Below are positions 13,701 through 28,910 of a stretch of 64,000 nt of DNA, piece after piece. Source of the stretch: Molossus alvarezi (lineage: Eukaryota > Chordata > Mammalia > Chiroptera > Molossidae); the NCBI GenBank assembly GCA_037176705.1, contig CM073885.1:168568290-168632289 (forward strand). Direction: 5' to 3'. The translations under genes and the position numbers were made by a program. The stretch's first letter is position 1. Each line of letters begins with the position of its first letter. Below the pieces are notes generated by a model. That model worked only from the letters and a program-made list of their open reading frames with translations. It ran no database searches and was not told where the DNA came from.

Positions 13701-16700
13701 GCTCCCTTTTCTGACTGGACTCTTCAAATGCCCACATCTGGAAATCCTAGTCATGGGTACTGATAGTTTTATTATCTATTAAGTATCTTTGGAATGACTT
13801 GATCCTCCCAAAATAAAAGCAATTACATTACAGAATATCCATCCTCCAAATGCACGTTCGACACAAACCAAAGTGTGGAAAACAGACATTTTAAAAGAAA
13901 AATACATAAAATTTTTGCCAACTGTATTCTAGATGACAGTGGTCATTTACATTAACTCAACTGACATAGCAATAGACCGGAAGCAAACTGGTATAATGTC
14001 CAATGGTCAACATCTCACCAATCTGTCCCCGTCTCTGTGTCGTGAGATTAGTCATGAGCTGAAAGAATATTCAGCTACTTTTCAGATGCAGTTCTATTTG
14101 GCAATATCACTAAGGGCTTGTCACCTTGTCCATTATATTATGTTCTACTAAAGTTATAATGCACAGGGCATGGTAACGATTTCAAAAATAAAATTCATCT
14201 TCATTTTTCCAAGGCACAAAAGGGTGGAGCACAGAAATATACAACTAAACATCTATATAAATGCACAATTAACTACATTTTGTATAAAACAAGCATTTCT
14301 AATATTGCCTGCAGACTTCCTGCAGTAGCATCATCTGGGGTACTTATTTTAAATTTAGTTGACTACTATGAATCAATATTCTAGATAATTCAATGTATCT
14401 TGTTATTTTCTTTTCAATCTTGCAGGGTTAAAAAAAACATTAGTACATTACTTCTTTCAAAAATAATATCAAGTGTAAGAAATGATAATGTATTAGAATC
14501 TCAATAGACAGGCTCTCTATATATCATATTATTTATTTTAATAAAACATTTAGATACATTTCTATTTGCTTTTTTTAAGAGCTTGTGTGTGCCTCACCAT
14601 CAAGACTATTTTTTCAACTGTGTTTATACTCATGAACTTGTCTGACAAGTGAACAGCTGAAATACAATTAGCACAATGTCAACAAGAAATGTGTTTTCGT
14701 CAGTATTTCTGTTTTCATGTGCTTTATCTTGAGAAGTACTTTCAGGTAGGTTTTGTGCATACAGGTACCAAAAGAAACATGAAAAAATAAGCTAAAAACT
14801 GAGTTATTTTATTGGATGGATTTTAAATCTTCAGAGATATAAAATAATCCAATTTTATTGGTTTCAAAAAGCAACACACTCACCCACAAATGGTGGCCAA
14901 TCAATCTCAGCCTGCACTGAACTAAACACAAGCTGTGTAAACAAAAACCAACTCTCGTGAAAAAAAAACAAAAATTATTAACCACCTATGAGACTCCCTG
15001 TTTCTATGTTACTACATTCAAATGAAAACCATAGAATGGGCGGGGCATCTTTTTGTTTAGAAAAGAATGAAGGTAAAATGGAAACCCTGACTTCTTTAAA
15101 AGAGCTGCAACCTCTCAGAAATCTAAGCTGTGCATGCGTTGCCTAATTACATGCTGTTCAGCCTAACGACGGAGTGAAGAGAGGTGAACAGCACAAAGGC
15201 GGCAGGAGCAGGACTCTGAATGGGGCCCCATCATCCATGTAAATTGCAAATTAGAGGCCGGCATATGTGACTCAAAACAAATATTAAGATTGACGTGAGC
15301 TGCAAATTCAAACAAGCGGACACCACAGAGCCTCCGCACAGGAGAGACGCACAGGAGCCTGGTCACTAGTCAGCTCTTCCAGAATGTCACTGTTTGGGGA
15401 CAGCCCACGGGAACGGGGGCTTATGCTGAGGGACACAGAGCAGCAAGTTTCTGGTTTTCACTATTTGCAAGGATGTCTGAATATAGGTGGTATAAAAACA
15501 TGGGTCATTTTCCTAGGTTATTCCTTTGTAGTAGGCATGTGTTCATTTTTTTTATATGGAAACTGCCCCCCCCCCTCGTGCCATGTGATTTGGTGGAGCT
15601 AGCAAATGCAGCCTACTTTCCTAGCCATAGGAGTGGCCACCTGACAGGCTCTGCAGGCGGATACCCCATCCCTTTGAAAACCGTGATTACTAGGAGAGCA
15701 GACGTAACCCAAGCAGGGCCAGAGTCCTTCGAAGGAGCTGAGGCTGGGAGAGAAAGAGGTGCTGTCCTTACATCCGGGATCAGCTGCTGTAAAGATTATT
15801 TAATTTTAAAAACACTAACTATCATCTTGAGACCACCTAAACAGTGTGTCTGGAAGTGAAGTCACAGAAGCTAGCAGAGCCAAGAGATGGGACAGAGAGA
15901 GACAAAGTCCTGGTGACACTGTGGAGCCTCTGGATCCAGCTGCGCCTGAAGGTAGCCTGAATTTTCCAGTTATGCACACCAATAAATTCTTGTTTTTTAT
16001 GAGCTAACTTGAGATGGATTTCCCTCAATGGATCTAGAAACTGCTAAAACTAACACAGCCTCTGCTGCACTAATTTTTCTTCACTGTCAAATCTGCCCCC
16101 TTTTGCCTCCAATAAAGATTTTAATTCTCTCAAAATATGTCATTAAATTTCTCCCTTCTCTCACCATGTTCACTCCCTCTCAGCTTCTTTTTTCAACTCA
16201 CTCTGTCTTTGAATCTCAGTGTGTTCTCTCCTTACAAGCTTCCACTTCTGTTTCATAAGGCCACAGCTGCTGCGTGTTTCCTATGTCCGTGCAGTGCTCA
16301 CCATGCCGGGCACTGTTCTAAGTCTTCTGCACACGTTAATTTATTAAATCCTCACGCCAGCCCTGCTGTACTGAGCTATCTATACTCAACTGAGTTCTGA
16401 CCACACACCGTGCCAATGAAACTAGTTATCCTGAATCCTCTTCCTTTTGTCATTCTAGGTTAGATTTGGCCAAAAAGAGACTTATTTGATTTAGAAAACA
16501 GAAGAGAAATTGATGCCATTATTCTCCCTGTAAAGCCAGACATGTGACAGACAAAGAACTCCGGTGACTTTGCAGCAAGCTTTTTATATTTAGACAGCAA
16601 TAGGTGAGTTAATAAACTAGAGGAAAGCAACACCTCCCCCAAGACTGTCTTTTACAGTGAAGTTCAAGCACTTGAAGATGTGAAGACTGAGAGCTGAGGG

Positions 16701-19700
16701 ACGGCAGCCAAGATGGGAGCCACAGAGAGACACCTGTTGGGGTAGCGTGAGCAGACAGACTTAAAGAAACCACATCCAACTGGCCCAGAACCATTCATTC
16801 CCTTTCTACTCTGGTGAAGGTTAACATGATTCTTAGTAAGAAGAAACTAGGGAGGATATGTATCTTTTAAGTTTGTAGGACAGAAGTGAGTAATGTAACC
16901 AGTTGTAACTCTCAAGAAATACTTCTATCATCATCATAAACTCTCACATTAGAAAAGCTCTCCAGGTATCATCAAAGGGGCATACACACTGGAAATGCTA
17001 TCTTAGGCTTATTTCTGTCTGGGCATACTGTATTAAAAAAACAAACAAACAAACAAAAAAAAACACTAAATTATTAAAGTGTAAATATTATTTTTAAAAG
17101 AGAATGTAAACCTTTTAAGTATAAGTAAATGGAAGATCCAATATTCATCAGAAAAAATAAGTTTTCAGTCCTCTAAAAGATCAAGGAACATATGAAGCTG
17201 TATCCAGTACAGTTTATCATTATTATTACTGTCATTGTTTATAAGAGCATTTTAGAGTCAACAAAGTTTTCTTATTCATGGTTTAATTTTATCATCACTA
17301 CAATATTATGAATGAGGCAGAACAGGTATTACTGACCATTCTGTCTTAGAGATGGACAAGATACTAATACACCTATTTTAATGTTAACTCCTGAAGCATT
17401 ATTATTCTAAGTCACATCAAGAAACCACATAGCACCAGAAATGTTTTCCCAGCATCATTTCTACTGATTTATCTTTAAGTTTTTTCACTTTCTGATGAAA
17501 TAGAAATTTTGTCTGCTGATAAGTTTTTATTAACATTAAGAAAGCACATATATCATTCTTGAAAAGAACACTAAGTCTCTCTCCCCTGCTGAATACTTCT
17601 TTCTAATGCACATTGAATTGATTACCAATATGGTGTTTTGGAAAAGTTGACCACTCCAATTTCATGACAAGTCTATACAGACCACATTACTTATAAAACT
17701 TAAAATGGCAGCTTAAATTTTGTTTGACTTACTTCAGAACTATTGGAGTTCGTGTCTCTGGTAAGATTGATGAGAACTAATAATGTTACTGGGGTTTTCA
17801 TTACAAGCCCATCTTTAGGGAAAAGCAACAGGATAGAAACCTCCAGTTTCTCTAATTACATTAGAAAAACTTGGCAGGGATACATCCCTCAAGATACAAA
17901 AGGATTTAGATTGGCTCTTTTTAATCATTTTTTGATTATAGTATCAGCAAAACAGGTAAGTTATATGGGTTCGAGAAGCTTTTGAATATGCCCTTCTGAC
18001 CTAAATGTTGCTTAATGTAAATTTCATATTGATTTGGACTTTTAATGAAATCTTACCTCTTTAGATTGTTTTGAATTAACTATAAAATCACCCTTTGAAA
18101 CTGGAGGGGGACGAATTGGGACTAACATTTTATGGAGGGGGCTTTTCTTCAGAGCACTTCACACCTATCATCTCATTTTACACTTGGGACCCTAATGAGA
18201 TAAAAATCACTGCCCTGATTTTAGGATGAGAACACCAAAATTGAGAGATATTAGTGACTTGTCCAAGGTCATGCAAGCAAGGGGCAAAGCAAGCATTTTA
18301 ACCCTGGTCTGACTCCAGCTTCCTTTTCTACTGTATGCTACAGGGGAGGATATCCTGAGAAATAAGTTTTCCTTGTTTCGTGATCAATGAGTTTGGGGAT
18401 GATAAAAGAGACTAACTGCCCCTGGATGCTCTTCGGAGGTAAAAATTCAGTTGGCCAGTCACAATCCGCTCCCCATCCTCGGCTCATTCACGTTCTACAA
18501 AGGTAGAAAGGAAAGAGAGGTTCTAAAACAAAGTGTCCCCTGTGGGCCACTGGTGAATGTTTTAGTAAAAGGTTTGAGTGGCATGAAGGCAGAAATTAAA
18601 AGCTTTGAACTATCATTGTCCCAGTTTCTTAGGTCTCCGACAGATATTCCAAAGCTAACTTGATTTGGATGGAAACCTAAGAAAGGTAAGCAATGATGCC
18701 GACCTGCATTGTTTCTAGGCAGAGTAGGTGTACATGTGACAACACATTTGATTCTCAATTAAATCAAGTCATTTACAGGCTTAGTGTGAAATAACATCCC
18801 ATGTTGCAAAAGGGTTATTCTTAGTCGATTCTCTGCAAACGAGTGAGTTTTGCTGGACTGAGCGAGGCAGGGTTGAGTCTTGCGGTGACGCTGCAGCCCC
18901 GTGGCTGAACCACGAGGTAGATGCACTGGCTCTGCTTGTGGCTTTTAAGACCTACGTTTAAATTTCATATTGCAGGGACAACAAATGTATTATTCTAAGT
19001 GACTTGACTCTTGAGGAATATCAACTACTTCACAGATAGAATACAAATATCCTCCTCACTTAAATCTGAGTAAATAGTCTTAAACACTTTCTAAATCCTA
19101 TTATATGTACAAACTTCGCATGTAAAGGTTGAGCTGGTTAGACAGAGGAGTGTAAGTAAATACACCCTTCTCCCATAAGTACACAGTATTGAATGGAGAA
19201 AAGGGCTTTATACTCTATTCCCTCAATCCCTCAATCAAAGACCTTTCAAAAGAAAAGGCAGACTTAAAATAATAACCCCTGTTCTATGATAAGGAACTTC
19301 CGTATTTGAATTTCATTGAATTATAGAGTTAGGAAGGGCCTCTTGAGGATGTGTGTAATGCCAGCTCCTCCCCAACCCACCACCACCACCTTCTTCTTTT
19401 CTGCAGTGCCCTGGAGCCGCTGATCTGAATGCTGATAACCTATTTTGTGCCCATTTAATAAACTTCATTTAAAATCTTGACCAATAACCAGTGACCTTTC
19501 TGAGGGAGGCAGCAGAGACTCACAGAAAGAGTGAACTCAGAGCTGTATTCTTTAGTCTCCTTTTCCTCGACTACAAAATGGAAATCGGTACAGGGAAATT
19601 GTGAGAATTGGAGATGATCAAAGTCTTGGCACAGTTCTGCTACACAGCGGTGCTGCCTAAGAGGTAGTTATTATGATTATTATGGTCATCCTGTAAGCAA

Positions 19701-22139
19701 ACTGTTCTTATAAAGCATCCCCTTCAAATGACCTTGCTGGTAATAACAGACATGTAGTTTCCTCATCTCTCATCAGTCTCAAACCATCTTAGAAAAGTGC
19801 TTTGGCATCGGCATATGTTTATACATTTGGATTAAAATGTAAAACCTCACTCAGTTTTTACTTCAGCACTGACCTATTGCAATTCAATACGAGATACCTG
19901 CTGCCGCCCTGCAGAGACTGCACAGCCGCGGCCCAGGGGCACAGGTCCGCAAAGCGCTGTCCGCAAGAGAACTGCGTGGTGGGACCGACCCGTGTAAGAT
20001 GGCGAAGATGCTGCAGGTACTTTTCAATAAAAGAGAGTTCCTTGACCCAGCTAGGACAGACACCTTATCTTAACTGATTCTAACCCATAAAGAACCTGAC
20101 AGCTTCTATAGCCCTTCTAGAAAGCAGAGAATTCATGATAAATAAGCTTTCCCTGAGATTTCAGGAAGAAATATTTCTTCTAGGCAACCCTGAGAGTAGT
20201 GGTAATTGAGCAAACACATGAAGGCTTTGATGTACCTCCTAACTTATTAGCAAAGGAAGTCAATTTTCCTTTCCAAAGGAAGTTCGTTTTCTATAGGCTC
20301 GCTTCCTCTCTTGACTTCTATGCCAGCCATTGGGCATCTATTGCTTTCCCATTCACCATGGTCTCAAGGCTGATGCTTTGCTCCCTGCAAGCATTCCAAA
20401 AGAGACAGTACGATCTTGCTAGCATCGGTGAATGCTTCTTCCCTGGGCCACTGATTGGCATCGTTCTTTCTCGATTCTTCTGCAAGCCTAGACAGTAAAC
20501 CACCGGAGCTTCACCCTCAAGTCAAGAAGTTCCTAAGAAATGCTAATAACCCAATAGGTCCAAAGCATCCACATGTCTTGTTCAAAGCAGAATTTCCAAT
20601 GCCTGCAAGTACCGGGCATTTTAAAGGCATTCTGCAAGGTTTTAATAACCATGAACACAATAATTCACGTCTTTCTGACTGAACACAGAGAGAGAGAAAA
20701 AAAATTTTTTAACTCTTTTTTGAATAGGAGTGTCATAATATTTAAATTTCAACAAATATCCATGACTGTGAGTTCACCACAATTTTCCAGAAAATCGTGA
20801 GGAGTGGCTCCCTTACGTTACTCTGGTGTTTGTTGACCTCCATGGCGTGTCTGATCTCAGGTGGTTCCTTCATGTGGGCGTAACCTGAGAATCCTCTGGC
20901 CGCATCATGTTTCTGCCTGTAGGCGATCTGAAACACACACACACAAGCCGTTACTCTCATTTACAGGTGCGTTAAATTCTTACTGTTAAATTGCAGCGTT
21001 TGGCTAGGATTTTATATATTTGAATACTACAACTGATGGTCAAATTGCCTGAGCCTCCGTAACAAGACAATACACATAATGCTTTCATTTTAGTGCTTTC
21101 GTTTAGGCTCCTAACTCTAATTCTTTGTCACTCATTTCAAAAGTCCTTGACCACAGGCTGAAATCCCAACTCTCGTATTCATCTGCTTTAAATCTCTGCT
21201 AGGATTTTGGGAAATCTCCCACACCCAAGAGCATTCAGGGTTCTAAATGTTCAAGGTTTAAATATTGGGAAAGCAACTGACAAAGTGGGGGGAATGACTG
21301 GATATTTAAAAGTGAATTGTTCATTTTTAAATTAACTCTTATGATTTTATGAAGACACAGCTATACTATTTAAATGCCTTAACCTTTGGGAGAAAATATA
21401 ATGCAGGCAGAAATCTCAGCTATGTCAAGCCCTGTCCTCTGTTAGAGAGAAGCATCGCACCGACGCCATCCATTACCACCAAGTGAAAAGTGCTCCTCAC
21501 AGGACAGAAGCCACGCGTCAGCATTCTGAGCAGTATGAGAAGCCATGAGCATGCTTACTTCAGAAACAGAAGCAATCAAACTCAACAAGAGAGTTGGAAA
21601 TGAAGGAAGATCCTGAAGACAGCAAACAAATTATCCCCTGCTCTCAGTCTATGTCATTATCCTATTTATTTCCTTCATAGTTGTTAATTACTTTGTTTCC
21701 TATATGTCAAATTATTTTGTTTCTGTCTGCCCTTACTAGATAGAACATAAATGTCTGATTCACTGAAGTCTCAGAACCCCAAACAGAGACTGGCACAGAG
21801 TAAACAGTAATAAATATTTGCTCAAATGAATAAATGAATGAATGAAAATAAAACAGGAACAACTTACTTCAAAATTAATTGTAAATATTTATTAAAGGTT
21901 TGATAATAAAAAGATATTAAATGGGATTAGAATTACTTGGCCCAAGAGAATAAAGTCACCTTAAAAAGAGAGGTCAGGCCTGGCCAGTTTGGCTCAGCGG
22001 TTAGAGCATCAGCCCGCAGACCAAAGAGACCGGGTTTGATTCCATCCAAGGGCATGTACCTCGGTTGCATTTTGTCCCCAACTCCAGTTGGGGTCATGCA
22101 GGTGGCAACCAGTTGATGTGTCTCTCTCACATTGATGTT

Positions 22140-22192
<53 letters not shown>

Positions 22193-25100
22193 CCTCCCTC
22201 CCTCCCTCCCACTCTGTCTGAAGATAAATGTAAAAATATACTAGGGTGAGGATTAAAAAAAGAGAGAGCGAGAGAGAGAGATTAGAAAAGTGTTTACCAA
22301 GAACAAAACAAAACCTAATTTTCTATGAAAAAGAATAAAGTTAAACTTAGGGGGAAACTTTTTACCAATATGATCTCCTTGAGAGCTATGTCTATAAATA
22401 CATGTTTAGTGAATGAATAAACTAGTTTATTAAACATTCTCATGAACTTAAACTCCCCATAGGCTTTAATAAACAGAACCACCCATTTGACTTAGATAAT
22501 ATACTTCTCTAAAGGATTAAAGTAATAATTACAAAACCAATTTTTAAAAACTAAAATCATCAAATATGACCACACAAACAAAAGCACAACTTTCAATGTT
22601 TAAATCCCCTCTCTGCTTCCTCTACTGAGTTTTTGTTTTGTTTTGTTTTTTTGAAAACTAATAAAAGAGAACTCAGTCTGGGCGAACACCAAATTGTCTC
22701 TAAATTTTGAAAGCTGATAGAAAGTCCCTCCTTCACTGAAACCCAAATCTGTCTGCCCATAGCTGCCTCTCTCTGGTCACACAGGAGTCCAGTTCACAGG
22801 ACAGAACTTTAAACACGGGAACACAGCTGTCAGCGACTTCCCTGCTTCCAGACTGTCTGTGGGTTGACGCACTGAACCCCTAAACTCCCTAAATGCACTT
22901 CTCAGCACAAATCCCAATGTATCCATCTCTTTCTTAAGGTGCCCACAGTGATTCAGATCTGGTCTGACCTATCCCAATTAGAATTATTCAATTTAATCTA
23001 GACTACCATCTCTCATGGGTGATAGTGATTAATGCATCCAGAGATCACACTGCTTCCTTTGGATGGTTATGCTGAGATGTCTGTCAACTAACACCCTTAG
23101 GTCTTGTTCCGTCCCGCCCAGCCCTGTTCCCACATCCAATCCTGCATATCTGGTTGATTATTAGGACTCACATGCAGTACCTCAAGTTAGCCCAGGGTAA
23201 TTCATCTTGTCAGAGTCTGCCCCCTGATTTCATCCATTAGGATATCTAATTCTGATAAACATATCCTTACATTTTTCACCAATTAATTATGTTAAACAGG
23301 AAACCCATTAAGAACCTCCATTCGACCTGAGAAAGTCCATTAACTCAGTTCCATTACATTCTGTATTACATCTTTGGGGGGAGGAGGAGGAGTTTAATGG
23401 GGGGCTATGCCTATTAAGCCAGGACAAAAACTTCTATGAGATACGTTCCTTCTACTTAAATAAAAAGAGCTAGGTGGTGCCTGTCTCCTTTTTGCTGAAC
23501 ACCGCGTTAATTTTGTACCTTAGACCGACTATCACAGTTCTGGCTTTATAAACATAGCCAGTGCGGCTGATGATTTTGTGGGTTATCATAGAAATGGTGA
23601 ATCATCAAACAGGGTTTTAAAAAGTACTCTTTGTTTAAAAGGCTATGTAATTTTCTACTTGCAGCATTAAAATAGTCATTTCATTTATAGCTGCTACAAA
23701 GCACCACTTCAGAATTAAGATTACATCAAGTTTGAAGCAGCTGAACTTTAATTTATCATATTAATTTTCATCTTTAAAATAGCTAATGGAAAATTATGTC
23801 AAGCTAACAAATTCCTTGATAAATGTGATTTCCTGGGATGTGTCATTATTGTGTGGCATTTCCCTAGATTAACACTTGTTTTCTGCATGACCTGAGAATT
23901 CAAGTTGCTCTCGTACTGGACACCTACCTAGTGGAGAGCACTTGGGATGGTCTTATATACTTTATATATAAATATGCTCATATAAGTTATACATATATAT
24001 CTATCTTACATATCTGGTTACACAGAATATCTTTATATCTCATGTATGCATACATAAGGTGTACACAGATTTCTAACTCACAGTATATTTTGTAACTGCT
24101 ACATAGGTAGATGTACTTCTGATCAATAGCACAGATGCCTCTGATGCTCCTAGAAAGACCTTGTAGCCACTACAGGTGAAAACACAGGCTCTGGAAACCT
24201 ACTGGTACAGATGCCTGAGTACCTGGTACTACTTCTGTGCTAAGGGATTATGTAGCTTCCTCCTGAAACAGCCCCGGGGAGAAGGATTTCACTGCTTCAT
24301 GGCACAATCCATCCATTTCCAGAAGCTTTCTCTGTGATCTGTGTTTATAAAAATTTTAATGAGGACTAATAAAATGGCTTTCGAAAATCTCCACATCTCT
24401 CACCCTCATTTTTGAAAGGCACTTCTTTCTATTAGTCATTTTCTATAAGGAGCGTTAATCCAGCTAACTTCACTCTATCACTCTAATTTGAGTGCAAGCA
24501 TTTGGGAATGTTTGCAAATTGGTTTTAAGATATTGTTTTGTTCCAGTGTCAAAGTTTTAGATTTTTCATTAGAACTCAGAATGCCATTATACTTCAGATT
24601 TGTTTAATAGTCTAATTTAGGTTAGCATAAATCTGATACTATGAGGGTTTTTTTGTTTGGTTTTGTTTTCTTTGTTTTGTTTTGTTTCGTTTTATTTGGT
24701 ACATGCCCCTAGCGGGAACTGAACCCGGGACTCTCTGGTCCATAGGCCGACGCTCCAACCACTGAGCCAAACCAGCCAGGGCAGTTTTGTTTTGTTTTAA
24801 TCACTGTCAAATCTTTTTACTTTCGTAACTGTCTTATTACCAAGCAGGCTTTGAGGACTGCAATTTTTAAAATAATAAAATTGATAAACATAAGACTAAA
24901 GAAACTTTGTTACAATTACATAAATCTCTGAACTAGATGCCTTATTCAGGGTCCAGGTTTTCCTTATCAGCAAGTTCAGTGACTAATTACAACACTGGGC
25001 AGCACAGCCCCTCAGGAACAGCCTCTCTCTCAGGGTGCATATTTTACTAGGACAACACAGAGAAACAGTGTAAGTGCTGGCTACTGTGGCCAAAAAAAAA

Positions 25101-28100
25101 AAAAAAACCAGATCCCAAAATATATAACATGGATTATTTTCCATGTTAAGTTCTATGTTGCACATATTTGTATGCTATCGTTCTATTTGTGCTATAAAAA
25201 GCGAGAAAAGTCGTGCATTTCCAAAGCAACGAAGATGTAACATTCTGAAAAATGTTACCTTCCCAAGTAAGTATAAAAATAAAAATAGATTTTTTTATTT
25301 TCCTTCTTTATTGTTTAATTGTTGCTTGTCACATATCAAGTGTTGTGTTATAATTATTCGCTTTGTAAAGCAGCCCATATTATCAGCAAGTGGCTAGGTG
25401 GTCAGATGGGGGCAGCAAACTACGAAAAGGGCACATGGCCAGCCATGGGAAACTTGGACATCATGTATTTTTAGCCGCATGTTGCACAGCTAAGATTAGC
25501 TTACTGCCAAGTTGGATACACAGTGGACATTTAAATTTGTAATAACGAAGGACTTAAAGAGGTTATGCAAAGGATAACTATGCTCAGTATTTTTCAAGAG
25601 TAATCTATTTTCGGACTATTTTTAAATGATATAGGTATCCTCTATTTGATTTTTTTTTCCAATCCTCACCTGAGGACAATTTTTAGATATTTTGTTCAGC
25701 TAGAGCGAGAGGGAGAGAGAGAGAGAAACATCGATGTGAAAGAGACACATCAAGTGGCTGCCACCCACACAACCCAACCAGAGCTGGGGACAAACTGCAA
25801 CCAAGGTACGTGCCCTTAGCAGGAACCAAACCCAGGTCTCTCCGGACCGCAGGCCGATGCTCTAACAGCTGAGCCAAACCAACCAGGGTGGTATCCTCTA
25901 TTTTAAAGTAAAAAGAATCCAGAGAAAGAAGTAAACATGTTTAATAAGAAAAAGAGGGACAGAAATGGTAAGAAAGAGGCAGTACAGTGTGTGGCTAAGA
26001 AATGAGACTCTGGAGCCAGACAATCCCATGTTCATGCACTGGCTCAGGCATGTAGTGGTTGTGTGACCTACGGTTAGTTACTTAAACTCACTGTTCCTCA
26101 GTTTCCACCTCTCCAAAATGGGGATGTCTCATAGAGTGCTTGTAAGGATTAAACGATATAAATATTTGTGAAATGCATAGAATAGCACCTGACATTTAGT
26201 AAGCACTTCTATGTGTTTACTATTATTTTTATCCTAAAATGTAGCATGAAGATTATAAATTATGTAAAAGAAAACATTTCCTTGGAGAGGAAATCAACAA
26301 ATTGAATAAAAATTCATTTTGCAGATATTTACGGAACATTTTCTATGTACCAGGGACTGTTCTAAGCACAGAGGTAGAGCAGGGAACAAGAAGATGAGGC
26401 CCCTGCTCTCACATCGCTTGGGGGACCAAGTAACAGATTCATAAAGTAAAAAAATAAAAAAATAAATCATATTGTGCTGTAAAGAAAACAGTAAGATGAG
26501 TGAGGAAGGTGAAATATTCTATTAGAAAATTCTGTTTTAAGAAATGCAACAAATTAAATGCATTAAGTATTCCTTATGTATTTGATGTACTATAAAGAGA
26601 AAATTACTCCCAAACTCTTGTGGATTCAACATGAGTTTTTACATGATGACAGTTCTTAAGTTCATCTGCAACTTACAATCACCCAAATGGCCACTTGCAC
26701 TTGATGGAGGCTCTTTTTGGTAGCCTGAGGTATTCTAAATGAAAAACACGATGCAACTTTCATGTTTTATTCAAAATAAACAACTTTTTAAAAATGCTGA
26801 ATCATTTATATTAGGCTATGTGTTTTATCTACATAATCATGTAACAGTTTAGGAAAAGCACACCTCACTCTGAAGCTGCGTAACTTCTCTTGCGAAGACA
26901 CTGTCGATTGTGGCTGGCATCTGCTTATAAAGAGAATTGGAGAGGTCTGCCTTCGTGGTGCCTTTGTATTTTGTCTAGGGAGGAATAAAGGGGGAAAAAA
27001 AATAAAGTCTTATTTTTTTACTGTGACTATTAAAACAAAATAAAAAGAAACTCTTCAGAAACAGAATTAATTTAAAAATCGGAAGAGCATTTTAATCCTC
27101 AGTACTGGACCTGATGAACATTATTTATTATTATTATCTTTATTATTGAGAGTATTATAGATGACCTCCTTTTGTTCCCCCATTGACACCCTCCACCTGA
27201 CTCCTGCACCCCCAGGCCCTCACCGCACTGTTGTCTGTGTCCGTTGGTTATGCATATATGCACGTAAGTTTTTTGCTTTATCTCTTCCCACCCCACCCCT
27301 CACCCCCTTCCCTCTGAGGTTAGTCAGTCTGTTCCCTACTTCCAAGTCTCTGGATCCATTTTGTTCATCAGTTTATTTTGTTCATGAGATTCCACAAATA
27401 AGTGAGACGGTGCGGTACTGTCTTTCTCTGACTGGCTTATTTCGTTACATATTTTGAAGAAAGACAAATCCAGTTAACCGTGGAGAGAGCTTTAAACAAG
27501 ACATGCAAGAAGAAAGTGGCTATTTAAACCCATGTGCATTTCTGAAAGTAAATCTATCTGTGTATGTTAACAATTTCATATAGTTGGTCAGCAAAGAAAA
27601 ATCTGAGAGCAATGAGACATTTGAGTTGCTCCAGAAAATGCAAGCTGTCAGAATGTCCTGTCTAGAACCTGAATGCCAAGGACAGCTCCTTTATTCAAGT
27701 CTCCTCAATCTCCCACCACAATGAGGGGTGAGGTGCTTTTTGCTGTTTCTGCACCTCACACCTCCAGTCTACACTTCTTACTAAGTGATGTCAATCATTA
27801 CTCTTAAAAAGAAACACTTATTCACCATTTCCTCTTGGGAAGATTAGGTTCAAAGTAACACAACAGATTGCCTACTTCCACTTCGCTCTGCAGTTAACTC
27901 CTTCAGGAAGACGAATCAATGAATAACTAAGGACATCAAGAATTTCTTGGCATGAGAGAAATAACAGCTAACACAAATAAACAAAACTGTGTTTTTCCAC
28001 ATTCTGTCGACAAGTCTCTGCTATGACTCCAACTCAGAACTAGATTTGAGCGTTGAATTATTGAACATGTATCCTTTTTAAACCTTGCGTTTCTATAACT

Positions 28101-28803
28101 CTTCAGATTTGGGTACTTAATTTAAAAAATGTACTAATTGTCCTCACAATGTTTTCATGGTAGCAGAAATAATCCTGAGAATATTATGTTGATTTTTTTC
28201 AACATATGAAACACTAGAGATGAACCGTTTTATTCACTCTCTTTTCAAATTTATCTCTTCGAAATGATCATTTGTAGACAACAGAAATGCATCATCACCG
28301 AAATCATTATTACTGTTATGACTGTTCTTTTCAGTGCAACACACACTGTGGTCTTGAATACTCTCAGAAAGAGACCATATGATTTTTCAGCAGGAAAATG
28401 AATGTAGTGCATCTTACTCTGTGGTTTCATACCAGTATCTCCATTGAGCCCGTCCTCAAAAATAACTTAAATTATTACTCAAAAATAATTTAAATCTATT
28501 TAAAATTACTTAACCAAAAGTATCATATTTGATGGAATCAGCTGGTAATTATTTTCAAAGTTATATTCAATAATTTATAACTAATCTGTTAGGAAATAAA
28601 ATATGAAACTTTTATAACTATTTTGACAGTACCTTTTAGTTATTGAATAAAAATACCCTTTTTCAATACCCTGGCTGGGTGGCTCAGTTTGTTGAAGCAT
28701 GATCCCATACACCGAAAAGGTTGCAGGTTCAATCCCAGTTAGGGCGCATATGGGAGGCAAGACTGGTATTTCTTTCTCATATCGATATTTCTCTCTCTCT
28801 CCC

Positions 28804-28839
<36 letters not shown>

Positions 28840-28879
28840 CTTTCCTCTCTCTCTATCAAAACATATCTTCAGGTGAGAA

Positions 28880-28910
<31 letters not shown>

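Larger units (their letters stand above)
13215..20816 (-). other. NEBL intron 5, about 7.6 kb
   Basis: There are no SINEs of the Ves type. MIR-like relics occur near 16275, 17230, 18150 and 19505, and simple A-rich stretches near 17035. The remainder is unique or too old to identify. Confidence 0.65.
20928..26863 (-). other. NEBL intron 4, about 5.9 kb
   Basis: It holds an L2-like tail at about 21730-21845, SINEs at 21977, 24699 and 25648, a MIR relic at about 25985 and an L2-like relic at about 26310. I recognise nothing between about 22300 and 24690, apart from short A/T-rich runs. Confidence 0.65.

Noticed and set aside
14305..14350. MER5-like text (CAGTAGCATCATCTGGGGTA)
   Set aside because: Only about 40 bp; too short to claim an element.
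20300..20700. Overlapping 75-99 residue open frames as a candidate gene
   Set aside because: No splice-site context, no domain, and other frames are equally open. Chance frames in an intron.
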